From positions 1 through 9,984 of the forward strand of contig JAESQE010000550.1 in the NCBI GenBank assembly GCA_016765335.1: DNA of 9,984 nt, written 5' to 3'. The notes beneath the pieces are model-generated. The model ran no database searches. It was not told the origin of the DNA and was given only the letters and a program-made list of their open reading frames with translations. Shown here in pieces: positions 6,671-9,984 of the stretch. The DNA is from Planctomycetaceae bacterium. Its GTDB lineage: Bacteria > Planctomycetota > Planctomycetia > Planctomycetales > Planctomycetaceae. Every line of letters starts with the position of its first letter. Position 1 is the stretch's first letter. The translations under genes and the position numbers were made by a program.

Positions 6671-7184
6671 CTATTTGCCGCGACGGTTTTTGCTACTGAT
6701 TGTGTTCCAAAGTATGAAGCAAGTTGACTCAGGTTTGCCAATTGAGCCTTGTTTCATCATGATCTTCAAATCAACAATCAATTCCTTAAACCGACGCGAC
6801 AAGTAGAGTGAATTCGCATTGCCGCTCCTGATTTTTTGACAACACCATCGCAATCCACGTGATGTTATCTGCATAATCCATTGCTTGATGTCGAACCTTA
6901 ATCCCTGGGTAGACCACACTCTCTATAAAGTCATATCGACCGGTAGAAACAGGCTCTTCAGGACAGCAAGGCGAATTCGGATCAATCCGAATAGCCGCTT
7001 TAATACTCATCATCCTGATAGTTCGGGTCAGGCAATCTACATGGATTTTGCACCTGCGAGCAGCAGTGAGAGTCTGCAATTGCGTTAAGCTGCATAGCTT
7101 GAGCAAGGCAATTCCAGAGAAAGCGGTTAAGCCTGTTCTTTGATGCGTGAATAAAAAGAAGCAAACGTCACGGCATCAACATCT
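6671..7184 (-). other. Gene-poor stretch, possibly decayed coding DNA
   Basis: No single reading frame covers this roughly 510-nt stretch, but coding-like segments appear in different minus-strand frames. After the aldo/keto reductase stop a short frame reads DVDAVTFASFYSRIKEQA and stops at 7127. Another frame, with ATG near 7094, reads into QNPCRLPDPNYQDDEY and stops just past 7013. The frame of the small ORF at 6786-7013 follows, and a last one reads KELIVDLKIMMKQGSIGKPE and stops at 6671. Such frame switching is what a frameshifted gene remnant would give, but chance open frames cannot be excluded. No terminator, repeat or RNA gene is recognised here. Confidence 0.35.
6786..7013 (-). CDS. 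Doubtful small hypothetical protein
   Basis: This open frame gives 75 residues from ATG 7013, beginning MMSIKAAIRIDPNSPCCPEE and containing YDFIESVVYPGIKVRHQAMD. The composition resembles a normal soluble beta/alpha protein, and the frame stays open upstream to about 7106 if TTG is allowed. There is no good ribosome-binding site: only AGG directly touching the start. No motif or family is recognised. It could be a real small gene, or the longest surviving piece of a broken gene that also left fragments in neighbouring frames. The gene order (downstream of the aldo/keto reductase, upstream of the secreted cysteine-rich protein) does not decide between these. Confidence 0.25.
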   Translation of the reverse strand: MMSIKAAIRIDPNSPCCPEEPVSTGRYDFIESVVYPGIKVRHQAMDYADNITWIAMVLSKNQERQCEFTLLVASV

Positions 7185-8135
7185 TCAAGCGGTCACTGTT
7201 TGTTCATCGTTATTTTCGGGACGACCTTCGATATAAAACCAGTTATGGATCGGCTTAAGGATTTCCAGCACGTCCTCAAGCAGATGCTGATCGAGTGGCT
7301 CTTCAATCCATTCGGCCCATTGACGAACTCGCTGCGGATTCGCAGAACCGGTAACGCAAGTAGTCATCTCGGGATGAGCAACAGAAAACTGCACAGCCAG
7401 CTTGGCGATATCTACACCTTGTTGATTACAGAACTGAGCAGCTTGTTTTGCAATTTCACGTACTTTGGGTGTTGCTTTATGCCAGGGCGGAAGTGGGGCA
7501 TTTGCCAGCAATCGGGCAGAAAACGGGGCAGCGTTCATGATGCCAACGTTCTTCTGTTTCAAGTAAGGCACCAAGTCTGCAAACATTGTATTTTGTAAAG
7601 TGTAATGATTATACGAAAGTACGCAGTCCAGTTCCGTGTGATCCAAAATATACTTGAAGTTACTCATCGGATAACCGGAAATCCCGATGTATTTCACTTT
7701 CCCCTGCTGTTGAACTTTTCGCAACGCAGGCAACGTTTCTTCAACAATTTGTTCTCGATCAACAAATTCAATATCATGACACAAGCAAATGTCAAGATGA
7801 TCGACCCCCATCCGTTCCAGAGAAATATCGATACTTTCGACAACCCGACGTGCAGAAAAATCGAAGTGATCTCCGCTGTACCTTCCCAGCTTGGTTCCCA
7901 GAATATAAGAATCTCTGGGGATGCCTCGCAACGCAACACCAAGCATCACTTCGGACATGCCCCGCCCATAAAATGGAGAGGTGTCGATAAAGTTCATGCC
8001 ACAATCGAGAGCTGCGTGAACAGATTTGAGAGCTTCGGTGAGATCGACCTGACGAAATTCTTGCCCCAGTGAAGATGCTCCAAAGCTCAAAATGGGAAGT
8101 TCAAGATCGGTTTGTCCTAATCGGCGAGTTTGCAT
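7185..8135 (-). CDS. Aldo/keto reductase, L-galactose dehydrogenase-like
   Basis: This is a cytoplasmic NAD(P)-dependent oxidoreductase of the aldo/keto reductase superfamily, with a (beta/alpha)8 barrel and 316 residues. The catalytic tetrad is in place: Asp51 (FIDTSPFYG), Tyr56, Lys82 (LGTKLGRY) and His120 (CLCHDIEF). The segments FDFSARRVVESIDISLERM (91-109), LCHDIEFVDREQIVEETLPA (118-137), GKVKYIGISGYP (145-156) and VLSYNHYTLQN (172-182) closely follow the plant L-galactose dehydrogenase pattern, so an aldose 1-dehydrogenase acting on a sugar such as L-galactose or L-fucose is a fair guess; the physiological substrate is not shown. The C-terminal WFYIEGRPENN tail is slightly longer than needed for the fold. 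There is no clear ribosome-binding site before ATG 8135. A copy of the dispersed repeat ends about 20 nt upstream, so its transcription start may lie within or next to that repeat. Confidence 0.9.
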   Translation of the reverse strand: MQTRRLGQTDLELPILSFGASSLGQEFRQVDLTEALKSVHAALDCGMNFIDTSPFYGRGMSEVMLGVALRGIPRDSYILGTKLGRYSGDHFDFSARRVVESIDISLERMGVDHLDICLCHDIEFVDREQIVEETLPALRKVQQQGKVKYIGISGYPMSNFKYILDHTELDCVLSYNHYTLQNTMFADLVPYLKQKNVGIMNAAPFSARLLANAPLPPWHKATPKVREIAKQAAQFCNQQGVDIAKLAVQFSVAHPEMTTCVTGSANPQRVRQWAEWIEEPLDQHLLEDVLEILKPIHNWFYIEGRPENNDEQTVTA

Positions 8136-8155
8136 AACGGTATCTTGTTTGTATG

Positions 8156-8298
8156 AGTAATAGGAACCTCTCTTAATTCAAAAAAAAACATTGCCTGGCG
8201 GAGGGTAGACATTCTTGTCTGCCTTGAACTGAGGCAGACTCAAACGACACAGACAGGAATGTCTGTGCCTCACTTGAATTAATAAAGGTTCCCTAATA
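8156..8298. repeat. Dispersed intergenic repeat, copy B (intact, with terminal inverted repeats)
   Basis: This element of about 140 nt is bounded by imperfect terminal inverted repeats. The left one (8156-8181) reads TAATAGGAACCTCTCTTAA and the right one, reversed (8298-8273), reads TTATTAGGGAACCTTTATTA; both then run into TTCAA. Inside are an 8-bp hairpin at 8204-8223 (GGTAGACA, TTCT, TGTCTGCC with one wobble), a competing perfect 8-bp hairpin at 8217-8239 (GTCTGCCT/AGGCAGAC), and a perfect 8-bp hairpin at 8248-8267 (CACAGACA, GGAA, TGTCTGTG). A run of nine A follows the left end. The size, ends and lack of coding fit a non-autonomous MITE-like or REP-like element. Copy A at 2241-2404 is inverted relative to it. 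No transposase is present in the window, and no clear target duplication can be defined. Confidence 0.72.
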
Positions 8299-8555
8299 AC
8301 TGATTTTTGCATAGGTTCTTCAGGATGCAGTAAGCGGCAAAGTGTAAGCAGCCGGTGAAGGAGCACTTTGATACTCGAAATCCCAATGTTCCATCAATCT
8401 TCTGTAACCATCTTAATCACTTCCCTGACAGCTGTCTAAGCAGCAGATCCTGAAATCGCTGGTGACTTCAAAGGATCGCGATGTTATGATCATAAGTGCA
8501 AACTTGCACTTCCAACTTCATTATAAATTGTCACCGTTATTCGGAATCAATTTCC
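8299..8555 (+). other. Intergenic leader region of the DUF4159-type gene
   Basis: No gene is seen in this 257-nt region. The distal part (8299-8470) shows nothing recognisable. The proximal part contains stacked palindromes (8475-8511, listed separately) and an AT-rich TATAAAT at 8522-8528 that could serve as a -10 element. No good -35 lies 17 nt upstream of it, so a promoter is only suggested. Confidence 0.4.
8475..8511 (+). promoter_or_regulatory. Stacked palindromes, candidate operator
   Basis: Three palindromes occur in 37 nt: ATCGCGAT (8475-8482), the perfect 12-bp TTATGATCATAA (8484-8495), and an 18-bp inverted repeat AAGTGCAA-AC-TTGCACTT (8494-8511) with perfect 8-bp arms. They sit 45-80 nt upstream of ATG 8556 and just upstream of the TATAAAT at 8522-8528, the usual place for a dimeric regulator site near a promoter. 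No regulator gene is nearby, so the binder is unknown. Confidence 0.45.
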
Positions 8556-9984
8556 ATGCGAAAAAGCATCTTACGAGTAACTCTTGCTGCGGTGATTGTA
8601 GCACAGACCAGCGTTGCTTCATTTCAAAATACTGCCAACGCGGCTGATGATCAGTTAACGGCCCAAAATGTTTTGGAATCCATCAAACGAGGCCGTAATT
8701 ATATTGTCAGCCAACAACGACCCGATGGTTCTTGGGAAAGTTCAATAAATAGAGCGTATCCTACAGGCGTAACCAGTTTGAACTTACTTGCCTTAATCAA
8801 TGCAGGCTTAACAGCAGACGATCCTGCCATTGCCCGTGGTTTGAAATGGTTGCGAGCAGTCAAAGAACCTTCCCCCGGCAGAACTTACGAAATCTCATTG
8901 ATGATTATGGTTCTTACGGCTGCCAAAGAAGGGACAAGAGACAACTTACGAATTTTTAATCTCGTACAAAAACTGGAAAATAACCAGCTAAAGAATGGAG
9001 AAGATGCTGGCGGCTGGGGTTACGGAGGCGCCAGTGGCGGCTCTGATCGAAGTAATACTCAATATGCAATTCTAGGTTTAAGGGATGCAGCCTATCATGG
9101 AATTCCAGTTGAGCGTAAAACCTGGAAACTCGCTCGGGACCACTGGCTCGCTTCGCAACACTCTGATGGCGGCTGGGGCTATAGTAAAATGACTCGCAAA
9201 ACTAGTTATGGCAGCATGACAGTTGCGGGCATTGCCTCGTTAGTCATTACCTCAACATTCCTGAATGACAACGAAGAAGTCGATGAGCAAGGGAACCCAC
9301 TTTGCTGCCTGCCTCCAGAACCAAACGAACCAATGGAACGAGCGATTCGCTGGATGGCTAGAAACTTTTCGGTTAATTCCAATCCTGGAGGTAGCCAAAG
9401 TTGGTTGTATTATCTTTACGGTCTGGAAAGAGCAGGCAGGCTCAGCGGTCGGCGTTTCTTCGGGACTCACGATTGGTACCGTGAAGGTGCCCGGGCTTTG
9501 CTTAACAAGCAGAACAAACGTAATGGATCATGGAAAGGAATGGGAGTTGGAGAGGATAATGAAGTCGTTGGGACTCCGTTGTCACTTCTGTTTTTATCCA
9601 AAGGATTAGCACCGGTATTAATCAACAAACTGAAGCTGGGGCCAAGAGATCCTGATAATACAGATCTGGTGATTGGCGAGTTATGGAATCGGCATCCGAA
9701 AGATGTTAGTAATTTAGTTGAGCATATCAGCACTTTGCCCAAGTGGCCCAAACTTCTCTCCTGGCAAACTTTTGATTTCGACAAAGCCGTTGAAAACAAT
9801 GGTTTGCAAGAGATGTTACAAGCACCGATTTTATTTGTGACTTCCGAAAACGATCTCTCCGAGCTGATGAGTGATCAGCATATCACGCTACTTCAAAATT
9901 ACTTCACGCAAGGCGGATTTCTGTTTGTTTCGCGTGGATGTAAAAGCGAATCGTTTGATCAAGGGATGCATCAACTGGTGAAAC
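8556..9984 (+). CDS. Secreted terpenoid-cyclase-like repeat protein with DUF4159-type C-terminal segment (3' truncated by window end)
   Basis: An uninterrupted frame of 476 codons runs off the window end. It starts with a signal peptide (MRKSILRVTLAAVIVA, then about 14 residues to a cleavage near ANA-AD, residue 29/30). Residues about 35-355 form squalene-cyclase/prenyltransferase-like alpha-alpha repeats with QW-type motifs: SQQRPDGSW (52-60), AGGWGYGG (151-158), ASQHSDGGWGYS (199-210), RAIRWMARN (262-270) and NKQNKRNGSWKG (317-328). No DxDD or DxDDTA cyclase motif is visible, so it is probably not an active terpene cyclase. From about 355 the sequence changes to the pattern I associate with DUF4159 proteins, including APILFVTSEND (423-433) and LLQNYFTQGGFLFVSRGC (445-462). 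Planctomycetes carry many proteins of this arrangement. Start ATG 8556 has only a weak upstream GGAAT; the signal peptide supports it. Role unknown, presumably periplasmic or surface binding. Confidence 0.87.
   Translation, partial: MRKSILRVTLAAVIVAQTSVASFQNTANAADDQLTAQNVLESIKRGRNYIVSQQRPDGSWESSINRAYPTGVTSLNLLALINAGLTADDPAIARGLKWLRAVKEPSPGRTYEISLMIMVLTAAKEGTRDNLRIFNLVQKLENNQLKNGEDAGGWGYGGASGGSDRSNTQYAILGLRDAAYHGIPVERKTWKLARDHWLASQHSDGGWGYSKMTRKTSYGSMTVAGIASLVITSTFLNDNEEVDEQGNPLCCLPPEPNEPMERAIRWMARNFSVNSNPGGSQSWLYYLYGLERAGRLSGRRFFGTHDWYREGARALLNKQNKRNGSWKGMGVGEDNEVVGTPLSLLFLSKGLAPVLINKLKLGPRDPDNTDLVIGELWNRHPKDVSNLVEHISTLPKWPKLLSWQTFDFDKAVENNGLQEMLQAPILFVTSENDLSELMSDQHITLLQNYFTQGGFLFVSRGCKSESFDQGMHQLVK

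Noticed and set aside
6885..7088. Small plus-strand open frame in the gene-poor stretch
   Set aside because: It has no ribosome-binding site and low-quality composition; it is antisense to the more protein-like minus-strand frame at 6786-7013.
7605..8072. Plus-strand open frame of about 155 codons opposite the aldo/keto reductase
   Set aside because: The opposite strand encodes a complete reductase with all four catalytic residues; the plus frame has no recognisable motif.
8204..8267. Possible CRISPR repeats (two similar hairpins about 40 nt apart)
   Set aside because: Only two imperfect units, in inverted rather than direct orientation, with no regular spacers and no cas genes; the dispersed-repeat explanation fits better.
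9265..9609. Alternative plus-strand frame inside the DUF4159-type gene
   Set aside because: The frame starting at 8556 is continuous through this region with cyclase-like repeats; the alternative overlaps it entirely and has no own start signal.

Overview
The window looks like a chromosomal segment from a planctomycete of moderate GC content, probably within Planctomycetales. This is inferred from three things: an hslVU pair whose HslV has a long N-terminal propeptide, a secreted protein combining terpenoid-cyclase-like repeats with a DUF4159-type segment, and long intergenic stretches carrying small palindromic repeats. No rRNA, tRNA, CRISPR array, transposase or phage gene was seen.

Layout. 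Positions 1-127 hold a hairpin plus a copy of a dispersed terminal motif, followed by hslV (128-706) and hslU (811-2223), which form the two-component HslVU ATP-dependent protease. A repeat-rich gap (2224-2459) leads to a DadA-like FAD-dependent amino-acid dehydrogenase (2460-3728, +). It converges on a minus-strand pair with only 13 nt between. That pair is a HEAT-repeat protein (4260-5870, -) and, downstream of it, a small single-pass membrane protein (3742-4209, -). A perfect 30-bp palindrome (6020-6049) separates this pair from an upstream secreted cysteine-rich protein (6108-6638, -). A gene-poor stretch (6671-7184) looks like decayed coding DNA, with at most one small ORF. It is followed by an aldo/keto reductase resembling L-galactose dehydrogenase (7185-8135, -). 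A second, better-preserved copy of the dispersed repeat (8158-8298) and an intergenic region with stacked palindromes precede the secreted DUF4159-type gene (8556 to the window end, +), which is cut off by the end of the window.

How the parts relate. Only hslV-hslU is a functionally established partnership. The HEAT/membrane-protein pair is a likely two-gene operon of unknown function. The FAD enzyme, the aldo/keto reductase and the cysteine-rich protein look like independent transcription units. The most notable non-coding signal is an intergenic repeat family. Five copies of a roughly 26-bp terminal motif occur at three gene boundaries, and two of those boundaries also carry a related hairpin-bearing core. 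No clearly new defence or mobile system is visible; the repeat family, the HEAT/membrane pair and the duplicated cysteine module are the best leads.
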